This document shows positions 20,367 to 29,109 of a DNA stretch of 64,000 nt, piece by piece. Within the stretch, counting starts at the first letter, position 1; every line of letters starts with the position of its first letter. The stretch is from positions 1 to 64,000 of the forward strand of contig JAFTWA010000014.1 in assembly GCA_017465565.1 (NCBI GenBank), given 5' to 3'. The position numbers and the translations under genes are program-made. Under the pieces are notes generated by a model. The model had not been told where the DNA came from. It worked only from the letters and a program-made list of their open reading frames with translations, and ran no database searches. Source of the DNA: Tyzzerella sp. (GTDB taxonomy: Bacteria > Bacillota > Clostridia > Lachnospirales > Lachnospiraceae).

Positions 20367-20375
20367 TTAAAGCAC

Positions 20376-21914
20376 TTATTCTTTTGCCTTTTCATCCCAG
20401 TAAGTACAATCATCTCTTCCGATTACTTCTGAAGTAAATGGTGTACCATCGTTTTTCTTATAATGCTTTGTTGCACGGAATACGTATTTTGCACCGACGT
20501 ATACGATTGGTACGTTGAAGTATACGATTAAGATATTTCCTAAATCCGAGAACGCCCAAAGGTTTCCAAGTTCTAATCCTGCGATATTACAGAGGATACC
20601 AAATGCTGCTACAAACAAGCATAGGATACGAACTGTATTGATACATGCTTTCGATGTACTGATACGGTTAGCAACAATTTCTGAGAAGCTAATCATACCA
20701 ATTAAGCAGGTGTATGCAAATAAACAGAAGCATAAGCTTACAAGAATTGACATCACTGCATTAAATGCTGTACCTGGTGTTAATGCAGCAATTGACTCTG
20801 TAAACATTGGAAGCTTATCAAGTGCCATCCAAGCATCTCCACCTTCGCCTAACCAACAATGTGCCATAACAACTATAAATCCTGTTAATGTACAGATAAC
20901 AATAGTATCTAAGAATACTCCAAGTGAAGATACCACGCCTTGTTCACATGGATGATTTTGGTCAGCTGCAGCCGCTGGCATTGTGATTGTACCTTGACCT
21001 GCTTCGTTTGACATAAGTCCACGTTTTACACCTTGTGCGAGTACTGTACCAAATGCTCCGCCAAATACTGCTTCTGGACTAAATGCTCCACCAAATACTG
21101 CCGAGAAGAAAAATGGAATGCGTGTAAAGTTAATGATGATTAATGTAATAACTGTAACCACATAAACTACCGCCATAACCGGAACCATCTTATCTGTCCA
21201 CTTTGTAACCTTCTTAATGCCACCGAATGCAATCATCGCTGTTAATACAACAACAATTGTTCCAACTGCATAGTAGAAGATAGAATCTGATGCTATTGTA
21301 TTTCCTGACACTACTTCTGCAATTCTTCCCACTGAAGATACTACGTTAAATCCTTGTGCCGGAAGACAACATAACGCATAAAGAATATAAAGTACTGATA
21401 AAAACACACCTACCCAAACTTTATTTCCCAATAATTTTCTTCCGTAGAATGGAAGACCTCCAACAAATTCATCATCTTTTTTCTCTTTGAAAATTTGTGC
21501 AAGTGTACCTTCCATGTAGGCTGTTGCCATACCAAAGAATGCTGAAACCCACATCCAGAACAATGCTCCTGGTCCACCTACCGCAATCGCTCCAGTTACA
21601 CCGATGATGTTACCCGGACCAACTCGCATGGCTGTACTTAAGAAAAAGGAAGCCAACGGAGAAATACCAGTCGCTACCGTTTTCTTTTGTGTTAATGACT
21701 TCACGCCCCTCTTAAAATGTGTTACTTGAACAAATCCTAATTTAAAACTAAAGAAAAGACCAGAACCCACCAGAACAATAATTGCCAAGGATAAATTTCC
21801 TAATAGTGGAATATTGGCATACCATTCAAAATTCGTAGGGAAATCCCACAAAAAATCAGATGCCGGTCCCACAAAGCTAAATACGCCATTAATGGCTTCA
21901 AATACTGCTTTCAT
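20376..21914 (-). CDS. AGCS-family sodium:amino-acid symporter
   Basis: 512 aa with about ten to eleven membrane segments. It shows the alanine/glycine:cation symporter patterns RVGPGNIIGVTGAIAVGGPGALFWMW and KRGLMSNEAGQGTITMPAAAA. Start at the ATG of MKAVFEAINGV, 8 nt after AGGTGA. It begins 15 bp after the kdgK-like gene and is the last gene of the hexuronate operon. The known family imports alanine or glycine with Na+; placement here suggests either an accessory amino acid import or a different substrate. No dedicated hexuronate transporter is visible nearby. Confidence 0.9.
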   Translation of the reverse strand: MKAVFEAINGVFSFVGPASDFLWDFPTNFEWYANIPLLGNLSLAIIVLVGSGLFFSFKLGFVQVTHFKRGVKSLTQKKTVATGISPLASFFLSTAMRVGPGNIIGVTGAIAVGGPGALFWMWVSAFFGMATAYMEGTLAQIFKEKKDDEFVGGLPFYGRKLLGNKVWVGVFLSVLYILYALCCLPAQGFNVVSSVGRIAEVVSGNTIASDSIFYYAVGTIVVVLTAMIAFGGIKKVTKWTDKMVPVMAVVYVVTVITLIIINFTRIPFFFSAVFGGAFSPEAVFGGAFGTVLAQGVKRGLMSNEAGQGTITMPAAAADQNHPCEQGVVSSLGVFLDTIVICTLTGFIVVMAHCWLGEGGDAWMALDKLPMFTESIAALTPGTAFNAVMSILVSLCFCLFAYTCLIGMISFSEIVANRISTSKACINTVRILCLFVAAFGILCNIAGLELGNLWAFSDLGNILIVYFNVPIVYVGAKYVFRATKHYKKNDGTPFTSEVIGRDDCTYWDEKAKE

Positions 21915-21929
21915 TTTTCTTATCACCTA

Positions 21930-23027
21930 TTATCTTTGTACACGTGCTCCAGCGCCACCCATGATAGCTTCCACTTCTTTTTTGCTAGCCATTGTTGTGT
22001 CACCTGGTGTTGTCATAGCAAGTGCTCCGTGAGCTGCACCATAGTTAACAGCAACTTCTGCATCGCCTGTTGTCATAAGTCCATAGATAAGTCCTGATGC
22101 AAATGAATCTCCACCACCTACACGGTCCATGATTTCAAGTCCTTTGTAATCTTTTGCTTTGTAGATTTCTCCACCTGCCCAGCAAAGTGCTGACCAGTCA
22201 TTTACTGTAGCTGTTTTAACTTCACGAAGTGTTGTAGCAACTGCTTTGAAGTTAGGATATGTTTCAACAGCTTTGTTAATCATCTTCTTGTAACCTTCGA
22301 TGTTTAATTCTTTAAGATTTTCATCGTTTCCTTCGATTTCGAATCCAAGACATGCTGTGAAGTCTTCTTCGTTACCAATCATAACGTCAACATATTTAGC
22401 GATTTCTTTGTTTACTTCCTGAGCTTTAGCGTGTCCGCCGATTGCGCTCCACATAGAAGGACGGTAGTTTAAGTCGTAAGATACGATTGTTCCGTATTTT
22501 TTAGCTGTTTTGATAGCTGCTAATACTGTTTCACAAGCTTGCTCAGATAAAGCTGCGTAGATACCGCCTGTGTGTAACCAACGAACTCCAAGTGTACCAA
22601 AGATATAATCAAAATCGAAATCTTCTGGAGTAGCTTTCGAAATAGCTGTGTTAGCACGGTCAGAGCATCCTACTGCACCGCGGATACCGAATCCTCTTTC
22701 TGTAAAGTTGAGACCGTTACGGCAAACTCTACCGATTCCGTCTGTTTTCATCCATTTGATAAGAGATGTATCAACACCACCTTGAAGGATGAAGTCTTCC
22801 ATTAACATACCAACTTCGTTGTCAGCAAAAGCTGTGATAACTGCTGTATTTAGACCGAAGCATCTTCTAAGTCCACGAACAACGTTGTATTCTCCGCCGC
22901 CTTCCCATGCACGGAACTGTCTGGCTGTACGGATTCTTCCTTCACCTGGATCGAGACGAAGCATTACTTCTCCTAAAGAAACTGCATCATATTTACATTC
23001 ACTTGCTGGTCTTAAATTTAAATTCAT
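21930..23027 (-). CDS. kdgK: 2-dehydro-3-deoxygluconate kinase (PfkB family)
   Basis: 365 aa. PfkB sugar-kinase fold: N-terminal YDAVSLGEVMLRLDPGEG and EGGGEYNVVRGLRR, and the C-terminal signature DRVGGGDSFASGLIYGL, whose Asp is the catalytic base. Phosphorylates KDG to KDPG, feeding the aldolase gene just upstream (31-bp gap). Somewhat longer than typical KdgK. PfkB substrates are hard to tell from sequence, but context makes KDG by far the likeliest. Confidence 0.9.
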   Translation of the reverse strand: MNLNLRPASECKYDAVSLGEVMLRLDPGEGRIRTARQFRAWEGGGEYNVVRGLRRCFGLNTAVITAFADNEVGMLMEDFILQGGVDTSLIKWMKTDGIGRVCRNGLNFTERGFGIRGAVGCSDRANTAISKATPEDFDFDYIFGTLGVRWLHTGGIYAALSEQACETVLAAIKTAKKYGTIVSYDLNYRPSMWSAIGGHAKAQEVNKEIAKYVDVMIGNEEDFTACLGFEIEGNDENLKELNIEGYKKMINKAVETYPNFKAVATTLREVKTATVNDWSALCWAGGEIYKAKDYKGLEIMDRVGGGDSFASGLIYGLMTTGDAEVAVNYGAAHGALAMTTPGDTTMASKKEVEAIMGGAGARVQR

Positions 23028-23058
23028 AACTTTTTTTCTCCTTTAAATAACTGATTCA

Positions 23059-23697
23059 TTAACCTCTGATTTCTTTTACTAATGCAACTGCTTCTGCTGT
23101 CATTTCTTTAATTTTATCAAATTCGCCAGCTTCTACCATATCACCTTTTACCATCCAGCTTCCGCCGCATGCAACGATTTTCTTGAAGCTTAAGTAATCT
23201 TTTAAGTTTTTCGCACTAATTCCGCCTGTTGGCATGAATTTTGTGTTTGTATATGGAGCTGCTAAAGCTTTGATTGTTGAAACTCCACCGAACTGTTCTG
23301 CTGGGAAGAATTTCACTACTTCTAAGCCACGTTTTACAGCTTGCGCTACTTCTGAAGGAGTAATACATCCTGGTAAAACCAAGATATCTTTTGATAAACA
23401 GTAGTCCACGATTTCCGGATCGAATCCTGGGCTAACAATAAATGTAGCACCTGCATTCACAGCACGGTCAACCTGGTCAGTTGTTAACACTGTTCCTGCT
23501 CCGAGAATCATATCTGGAAATTGTTCATGCATGATGCGGATTGATTCTTCTGCCGCATCTGTACGGAATGTAACTTCTGCACATGGAAGCCCTCCTTCAC
23601 ATAATGCTTTTGCAAGTGGAGCAGCATCTTTAGCGTCATTCAATACAACTACTGGTACTACACCAAGGTCTGAAACTTTTTGTAATAATTCGTTCAT
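23059..23697 (-). CDS. kdgA: KDPG/KHG aldolase
   Basis: 212 aa class I aldolase. The catalytic Glu lies in AEVTFRT near residue 41 and the Schiff-base Lys in VVKFFPAEQFGG near 131; PTGGI forms the phosphate loop. Cleaves KDPG to pyruvate and glyceraldehyde 3-phosphate, the last step of the hexuronate route. Lies between uxaC and kdgK. Confidence 0.95.
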   Translation of the reverse strand: MNELLQKVSDLGVVPVVVLNDAKDAAPLAKALCEGGLPCAEVTFRTDAAEESIRIMHEQFPDMILGAGTVLTTDQVDRAVNAGATFIVSPGFDPEIVDYCLSKDILVLPGCITPSEVAQAVKRGLEVVKFFPAEQFGGVSTIKALAAPYTNTKFMPTGGISAKNLKDYLSFKKIVACGGSWMVKGDMVEAGEFDKIKEMTAEAVALVKEIRG

Positions 23698-23736
23698 TTT
23701 ATTTATCTCCTTTTATGTTTTTTAGTCACATAGTGT

Positions 23737-25140
23737 CTAAACATCGAATCCGAAGTATCTCTTTGTGTTGTTGTATGAGATACCTTTGATAATCTTTTCA
23801 AGTACTTTGTAGTCTGCTGGATATTCTCCATTTTCTACCCATCCACCAATTAATTCGCAAGCGATTCTACGGAAATATTCGTGTCTTGTGTAAGACAAGA
23901 AACTTCTTGAGTCTGTCAACATTCCGATGAAGTTTCCGAGTAAACCAAGGCTTGCCAATGATGTCATTTGTTCAATCATTCCTGGCTTGTGATCATTGAA
24001 CCACCAAGCACTTCCCTGTTGAATCTTACCGATTGCATCCGAATTCTGGAAGCATCCCATGATTGTTCCGATTGCAGCATTGTCAGCTGGATTCAGAGAA
24101 TAAAGAATTGTCTTTGGAAGCTCGTCTGTCTCAGCAAGTGCGTTGAGGAAATCAGCCATCTGGTCTGCTGGTGTATAATTGCTGATACAGTCGATACCAG
24201 CATCGGCACCGATTTTACGGTAGATGCTCTGGTTGTTATCACGTTTTACTGCGAAATGAAGCTGCATTACCCAGTTTTTCTTGTGATATTCTCTACCCAT
24301 AGCAAGCATGAAAGCTGTTTCAAACTTTTTCTTTTCAACAGCATCAAGTTCCTCTCCGCCAAGACGTTTTGCGAAGATAGCTTCTACTTCTTCTTCGCTT
24401 GCTGGTGCATACATGACATATTCTAATGAATGGTCAGAAATTGTACATTTATTTTCAGCAAAGTAGTCAAGACGTACTCTTAAGGCTTCGATAAGAGAAG
24501 CAAAATCTTTGATTTCCACTCCACTTACATCACTCAATTTCTTTAAATAATCCATGTAATCTGGCTTATTGATGTTCATAGCCTTTTCAGGTCTCCAAGC
24601 TGGAAGCACCTGAATGTCAAACGTTTCATCTTCCGCAATTTTTTTATGCCACTCTAAAGTGTCAGCAGGGTCGTCTGTTGTTGCAATCAGAGTGACATTT
24701 GCCATCTTCATCATCTGTCTTGCAGACATACCATTCTGAAGCTTTTCATTGCAAAGGTTCCAAACCTCTTCTGCTGTGTCTCCACAAAGATGTCCTTCAT
24801 ATCCGAAGAATCTTTGCAGTTCTAAATGACTCCAGTGATATAATGGATTTCCGATAGCCATTTCAAGTGTCTCAGCCCATTTTTGGAATTTCTCACGGTC
24901 TGTTGCATCACCTGTAATGTATTTTTCTTCTACGCCGTTCGAACGCATTTGACGCCATTTGTAATGGTCAGCACCAAGCCAAACCTGCGTGATATTGTCA
25001 AACTTTCTATCTTCGTAGATTTCTTGTGGTACGATATGGCAGTGGTAATCGATGATTGGCATTACCTCTGCATATTCATGATACAATTTCTTTGCTGTCT
25101 CGGAAGACAATAGAAAATCTTTATCCATAAATGCTTTCAT
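23737..25140 (-). CDS. uxaC: Glucuronate isomerase
   Basis: 467 aa, the usual length. Converts D-glucuronate to D-fructuronate and galacturonate to tagaturonate. Family patterns include PIIDYHCHIVPQEIYED (metal-binding His near 33-35) and GMLTDSRSFLSYTRHEYFRR near the C-terminus. Second gene of the operon, 24 bp after the oxidoreductase gene. Confidence 0.97.
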   Translation of the reverse strand: MKAFMDKDFLLSSETAKKLYHEYAEVMPIIDYHCHIVPQEIYEDRKFDNITQVWLGADHYKWRQMRSNGVEEKYITGDATDREKFQKWAETLEMAIGNPLYHWSHLELQRFFGYEGHLCGDTAEEVWNLCNEKLQNGMSARQMMKMANVTLIATTDDPADTLEWHKKIAEDETFDIQVLPAWRPEKAMNINKPDYMDYLKKLSDVSGVEIKDFASLIEALRVRLDYFAENKCTISDHSLEYVMYAPASEEEVEAIFAKRLGGEELDAVEKKKFETAFMLAMGREYHKKNWVMQLHFAVKRDNNQSIYRKIGADAGIDCISNYTPADQMADFLNALAETDELPKTILYSLNPADNAAIGTIMGCFQNSDAIGKIQQGSAWWFNDHKPGMIEQMTSLASLGLLGNFIGMLTDSRSFLSYTRHEYFRRIACELIGGWVENGEYPADYKVLEKIIKGISYNNTKRYFGFDV

Positions 25141-25164
25141 TGCATTTCACCTCATATATAAATT

Positions 25165-26775
25165 TTATACGTATTTCTTTAAAGTTGCTCTAACAGCACC
25201 TGGTCCAGCAATCATTTCATTGAGGTAACCAACTACTTTTTCTGCCATACCAACTTCGTAGAGGTTAACTCCCCAAATCTTAGCATCTTCCAGAATCCCT
25301 TTTAAGTTTTCTGCTTCCACTGTTTGTCCTAATTCAATTCCTGCTACGTATGGGCAAACTGATTCAAGAAGTGGGTCTGGGCTAAGTTCGAATTTTTCTC
25401 CGTTGTCATTTACGCCCATAAGATATCTTAACCATCCAGCGAATACGACTGGGATTAACTTAAGGTCAGCTACATTTAATTCTTCCGAAGCTGCGTATGC
25501 TTTGATTGTTTCACCGAAACGGATTGCTAATTTTTGTGATGTATCTGTTGCAATACGTTGTGGTGTATCTGGCATAAATGGGTTAGGAATACGTACATTT
25601 AATACTGTGTCGATGAATTCCTTTGGATCAAGTACGCCTGGGTTAACTACTACTGGTAAACCTTCTACGTAACCAACTGTCTCAACTAATTTCTTAAGTT
25701 CAGCATCTTTCATTTCTTCTGAAATCTTTTCGTATCCAAGAATACATCCAAAGATTGCCAAACATGTGTGTAATGGGTTAAGACATGTACAAACCTTCAT
25801 CTTTTCTACTTTATCTACTGTTTCACGTTCTGTGAACATTAAGCCGCCTTTTGTAAGTGCTTCTGGTCTTCCGTTAGGGAAAGCATCTTCAATTACAAGA
25901 TATTCTGTTTCTTCCGCGTTAACGAATGGTGCTACCCATGTGTTCTTTGAAGTAACAACTGGTTCTAATTCCTCAACACCGTCTGCTTTTAAAATAGCTT
26001 CTACAGAGGCGTCTGGTCTTGGAGTGATTTTGTCAATCATTGACCATGGGAATGAAACCTTACTCTTGTCGTTTACATATGCTAAGAATCCAGCATCTAC
26101 AACGCCGTTTTCAACCCAAGCCTTTGCAAATGCGTTAACTGCTGCGTATAATTTATCTCCGTTGTGTGAACAGTTGTCCATACTTACCATAGCGATTGGT
26201 TTTTGTCCTGCTTCGTATCTGGCATGTACGAGTGCAGAAACCTTACCCATGTAGCTCATAGCGTTTGCCGGACCATTTGCCAAGTCTTCTGGCACGCCTG
26301 GAAGGTAGTCCCCTCTACCATTTACAAGGCTGTATCCTTTTTCTGTGATTGTGAATGAAGCCATTTGAAGAGAATCTTTTCCAAAAATTTCTTTTAAACG
26401 TGCCCAGTCAACTTCGTTTGTGGAATCTACTGTTAACGATTCAACTACTGAACCGATTACTGTTTTTTCTACGTTTCCGTCTGCTTTTAATGTTACAAGA
26501 AGGTTGTAGTCATCATGCGGATGATTCATCTTTTGTACGATTTCATAATCATATCCTTCTGCTACTACCAAACCTCTGTCAAGAAGTCCTGCATTTAATA
26601 AATTTTGAACTACGTTTGCCTGGAAAGCACGGAAAATGTTACCTGGTCCGAAGTGAATCCAGAATGGATTTTCCTTAGTTGCTGCTGTTACAGCTTCTCT
26701 GTCAAATTGTGGAAGAGCATATCCTTTTTCTTCCCATTGCTTTCTGTCAGCAAGTCCCTTAGCATTTAATCTCAT
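25165..26775 (-). CDS. uxuB: Mannitol dehydrogenase-family fructuronate reductase (UxuB-like)
   Basis: 536 aa. The N-terminal nucleotide-binding part has IHFGPGNIFRAFQANVVQNLL and the C-terminal part has the family stretch KMKVCTCLNPLHTCLAIFG. By context it reduces D-fructuronate to D-mannonate with NADH. Tagaturonate reductase is the main alternative. First gene of the operon behind a strong promoter. The next enzyme, mannonate dehydratase (UxuA), is not in the window, so the cluster is not self-sufficient. Confidence 0.88.
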   Translation of the reverse strand: MRLNAKGLADRKQWEEKGYALPQFDREAVTAATKENPFWIHFGPGNIFRAFQANVVQNLLNAGLLDRGLVVAEGYDYEIVQKMNHPHDDYNLLVTLKADGNVEKTVIGSVVESLTVDSTNEVDWARLKEIFGKDSLQMASFTITEKGYSLVNGRGDYLPGVPEDLANGPANAMSYMGKVSALVHARYEAGQKPIAMVSMDNCSHNGDKLYAAVNAFAKAWVENGVVDAGFLAYVNDKSKVSFPWSMIDKITPRPDASVEAILKADGVEELEPVVTSKNTWVAPFVNAEETEYLVIEDAFPNGRPEALTKGGLMFTERETVDKVEKMKVCTCLNPLHTCLAIFGCILGYEKISEEMKDAELKKLVETVGYVEGLPVVVNPGVLDPKEFIDTVLNVRIPNPFMPDTPQRIATDTSQKLAIRFGETIKAYAASEELNVADLKLIPVVFAGWLRYLMGVNDNGEKFELSPDPLLESVCPYVAGIELGQTVEAENLKGILEDAKIWGVNLYEVGMAEKVVGYLNEMIAGPGAVRATLKKYV

Positions 26776-26830
26776 TTTGTTTTGCCTCCTTAAATTTCAT
26801 TGCATCTCATATTTTCGCTCATTTGTCTAT

Positions 26831-26859
26831 ATTATACAAAATACTGCAATTAAAATCAA
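26831..26859 (-). promoter_or_regulatory. Promoter of the hexuronate operon
   Basis: TTGATT, 17 bp, TATAAT; 56 bp upstream of the uxuB-like start. Confidence 0.75.
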
Positions 26860-26863
26860 TTGA

Positions 26864-26880
26864 TGTATTTGTTGTATACA
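26864..26880. promoter_or_regulatory. Candidate shared operator
   Basis: TGTAT, 7 bp, ATACA, an inverted repeat lying exactly between the -35 elements of the two divergent promoters (26859 and 26881). One bound regulator could control both directions. The AraC-family protein encoded alongside is the obvious candidate, though AraC proteins more often bind direct repeats. Confidence 0.45.
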
Positions 26881-26909
26881 TTGCAAATCTTGTTATTTCG
26901 TGGTATTAT
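26881..26909 (+). promoter_or_regulatory. Promoter of the AraC-family regulator
   Basis: TTGCAA, 17 bp, TATTAT, divergent from the hexuronate promoter and 39 bp upstream of the regulator start. Confidence 0.65.
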
Positions 26910-26948
26910 ATTTGAAAATAATCGTATTATTTTGAGGTGTTTTTTATT

Positions 26949-27833
26949 ATGAAGAAAAAATTACAGTCGACTTTCCATTCTCGGCAGCATATGCTTTCCC
27001 GGGACTTTGAACTTTATTATTACGAAGACCGCGCGCTCTCAAAAGTAGATATACATATACACAACTATTATGAATTCTGCTTTTTTCTAGAGGGGGACGT
27101 GCAGATGCAGATTGGAGACGAAATCTATCCTTTTCATTTTGGGGACATTCTCCTCATCCCGCCTGCAATCCCTCATAGAGCAATTATTCAAAGCAACAGC
27201 ATACCTTACCGGCGTTTTGTATTGTGGATTAGTCAGGAATATTTAAACCATCTGATTCAATTTTCCCCAGCTTACTCCTATGTTATGCAATATGCAGAAA
27301 AACAGAACTGCTACCAATTTCACACAGACCGTGTCACCTTCAACGGTGTACAATCCAAGCTTTTGCGCTTGTTGGAGGAAATGCATTCCGACCGTTTTGG
27401 ACGTGACGCAAAGATTACCCTGTGCGCAGAGGATTTGATTCTTCACATTAATCGATTGGTTTACGAGCAGACCACACCTAAAAAGACAGCCTCAGAGCAT
27501 TCCCTCTACGAGCTGCTATTAGAATATATAGAAGAGCATATTGAAGAAGATTTGTCTCTGGAGAAGCTTGCCGATGAGTTTTATGTGAGCAAATACCACA
27601 TTGCCCATGTATTTAAGGACAATACCGGACTTTCCATTCATCAGTACATTACAAAAAAGAGGCTTGGACTTTGCAGAGAGGCAATTCTTGGTAAAATGAA
27701 CATCTCGGAGGCCTATCAGATGTTCGGCTTTGGCGACTACTCAAGCTTCTACCGCGCTTTCAAAAAGGAATACGGAATCTCGCCAAAGGATTTTCGCGAT
27801 ATGCAAATTGATCCAAGCGTGGACAAGGCTTGA
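26949..27833 (+). CDS. AraC-family transcriptional regulator
   Basis: 294 aa from the ATG of MKKKLQSTF, with GAGGTG 9 nt upstream (a GTG inside that site gives a 4-residue longer frame). An N-terminal cupin effector domain (HIHNYYEFCFFLEGDVQMQIGD, FGDILLIPPAIPHRA, about 30-90) and a C-terminal double helix-turn-helix (EDLSLEKLADEFYVSKYHIAHVFK and FGFGDYSSFYRAFKKEYGISPKDFR). Divergent from the hexuronate operon, so probably its activator sensing a uronate intermediate. Confidence 0.92.
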   Translation: MKKKLQSTFHSRQHMLSRDFELYYYEDRALSKVDIHIHNYYEFCFFLEGDVQMQIGDEIYPFHFGDILLIPPAIPHRAIIQSNSIPYRRFVLWISQEYLNHLIQFSPAYSYVMQYAEKQNCYQFHTDRVTFNGVQSKLLRLLEEMHSDRFGRDAKITLCAEDLILHINRLVYEQTTPKKTASEHSLYELLLEYIEEHIEEDLSLEKLADEFYVSKYHIAHVFKDNTGLSIHQYITKKRLGLCREAILGKMNISEAYQMFGFGDYSSFYRAFKKEYGISPKDFRDMQIDPSVDKA

Positions 27834-27899
27834 CTTTTTAGTGAAACTAGCCGATACTACTATTTAGAAAACACTTTAATGATACTCAGGAGGTAAACT

Positions 27900-29060
27900 A
27901 TGTCACTCGTAAAATATGTGGATAGAAAAAATACGAATTCTGTAAAATGGGACAACCTACAAACTATGTATCAACAGGATGACCTTCTTGCAATGTGGGT
28001 TGCGGATATGGATTTCAAGGTTCCAGATGTTGTTATGAAAGCACTTCATAATTATGTGGACGGCGGTGCTTATGGATACTACAAGGTGCCAGATTCTTAC
28101 TATGAAGCGTTTATAAATTGGGAAAAAACCTATCATGGATACGAAACCAAAAGAGAATGGATTCGCTTCTCACCAGGCGTTGTTGCAGCCTTCAACTGGG
28201 TTGTTCAATTTATGACACAGCCTGGAGATGCTGTTATCGTAACAACTCCAGTTTACTACCCATTCTTAAACGCAGTAAAAGATAATGGCAGAAAATTAAT
28301 TACCTCTGATTTAGTAAATAATAATGGTACATACACGATTGATTTCGCAGATTTTGAGCAGAAGATTATCGACAATAAAGTGACTCTTTTTATTCTCTGC
28401 TCACCACATAATCCAGTGGGCCGCGTATGGACTAAAGAAGAATTAAAAGCAATGTTTGATATCTGCCGCAAGCACAACGTATTTGTAATCTCAGATGAGA
28501 TTCACCACGACCTGGTATATGGAGAAAACAAGCATATTCCTTCTTTCACAGTTGGCGACTATGACGACATGATGATTATGCTGACAGCTCCATCTAAGAC
28601 ATTTAACCTTGCAGCATGCCAGAATTCTGTTATCGTGATTCCAGATGAAACCATTCGTCAGAAATGGGATAAATATGTAAATGAAATTCATATTCTGGGT
28701 GGTAACGCGTTTGGATACGTGGCTGCAGAAGCTGCTTACACAAATGGCCGTGCATGGTTTGAGGAAGTGAAAGGGATTATCTATGGCAACTATGTTTGCA
28801 TGAAAGAAATGTTTGCAAAAGAATTACCAAATGTGATTGTTTCTCCTTTAGAGGGAACATATCTCGCTTGGATTGATATGAGAAATTACTTGAAGACTGA
28901 AGAAATGAAAGCATTTATGCAAGAAAAATGCGGACTTGCATTTGACTACGGCGATTGGTTCGGCGGGGATGAATTTGGAACATTTATCAGAATGAATTTG
29001 GCTACTTCCAGAGAAAATGTGGAATTGGCGGTCGGAAGGATTATTGAAAATTTGAAATAA
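27900..29060 (+). CDS. PatB/MalY-family pyridoxal-phosphate C-S lyase
   Basis: 386 aa fold-type I PLP enzyme. SPHNPVGRVWT and SDEIHHDLVY are the cofactor-binding stretches and SKTFNLAACQ holds the Schiff-base Lys near 231. The N-terminal RKNTNSVKWD and MWVADMDF match the MalY/PatB (cystathionine beta-lyase) branch rather than ordinary aminotransferases. AGGAGG precedes the ATG. 66 bp after the AraC gene on the same strand with no terminator seen between, so likely co-transcribed; its relation to uronate use is unclear. Confidence 0.9.
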   Translation: MSLVKYVDRKNTNSVKWDNLQTMYQQDDLLAMWVADMDFKVPDVVMKALHNYVDGGAYGYYKVPDSYYEAFINWEKTYHGYETKREWIRFSPGVVAAFNWVVQFMTQPGDAVIVTTPVYYPFLNAVKDNGRKLITSDLVNNNGTYTIDFADFEQKIIDNKVTLFILCSPHNPVGRVWTKEELKAMFDICRKHNVFVISDEIHHDLVYGENKHIPSFTVGDYDDMMIMLTAPSKTFNLAACQNSVIVIPDETIRQKWDKYVNEIHILGGNAFGYVAAEAAYTNGRAWFEEVKGIIYGNYVCMKEMFAKELPNVIVSPLEGTYLAWIDMRNYLKTEEMKAFMQEKCGLAFDYGDWFGGDEFGTFIRMNLATSRENVELAVGRIIENLK

Positions 29061-29067
29061 TGACAAA

Positions 29068-29091
29068 AGGGTGTGGCAAAATCCACACCCT
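29068..29091 (+). terminator. Terminator after the PatB-type gene
   Basis: AGGGTGTGG and its complement with a 6-nt loop, then a modest T-tract (AAATTTTCTT). Confidence 0.7.
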
Positions 29092-29109
29092 AAATTTTCT
29101 TATCAGATT

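Larger units (their letters stand above)
19027..20375. mobile_element. Repeat-bounded cassette carrying one nuclease-like gene
   Basis: A 1.35-kb island between the GH25 gene and the hexuronate operon. Order: 34-bp tandem repeats; a 30-bp unit; the left arm of a 42-bp inverted repeat; the nuclease-like gene; the right arm; the second 30-bp unit; and three CGCCAAgGTCC words. TGGACC or its complement occurs about ten times outside the gene. There is no transposase or recognisable terminal duplication. It looks like a small mobile or domesticated cassette of unknown type. Confidence 0.55.
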
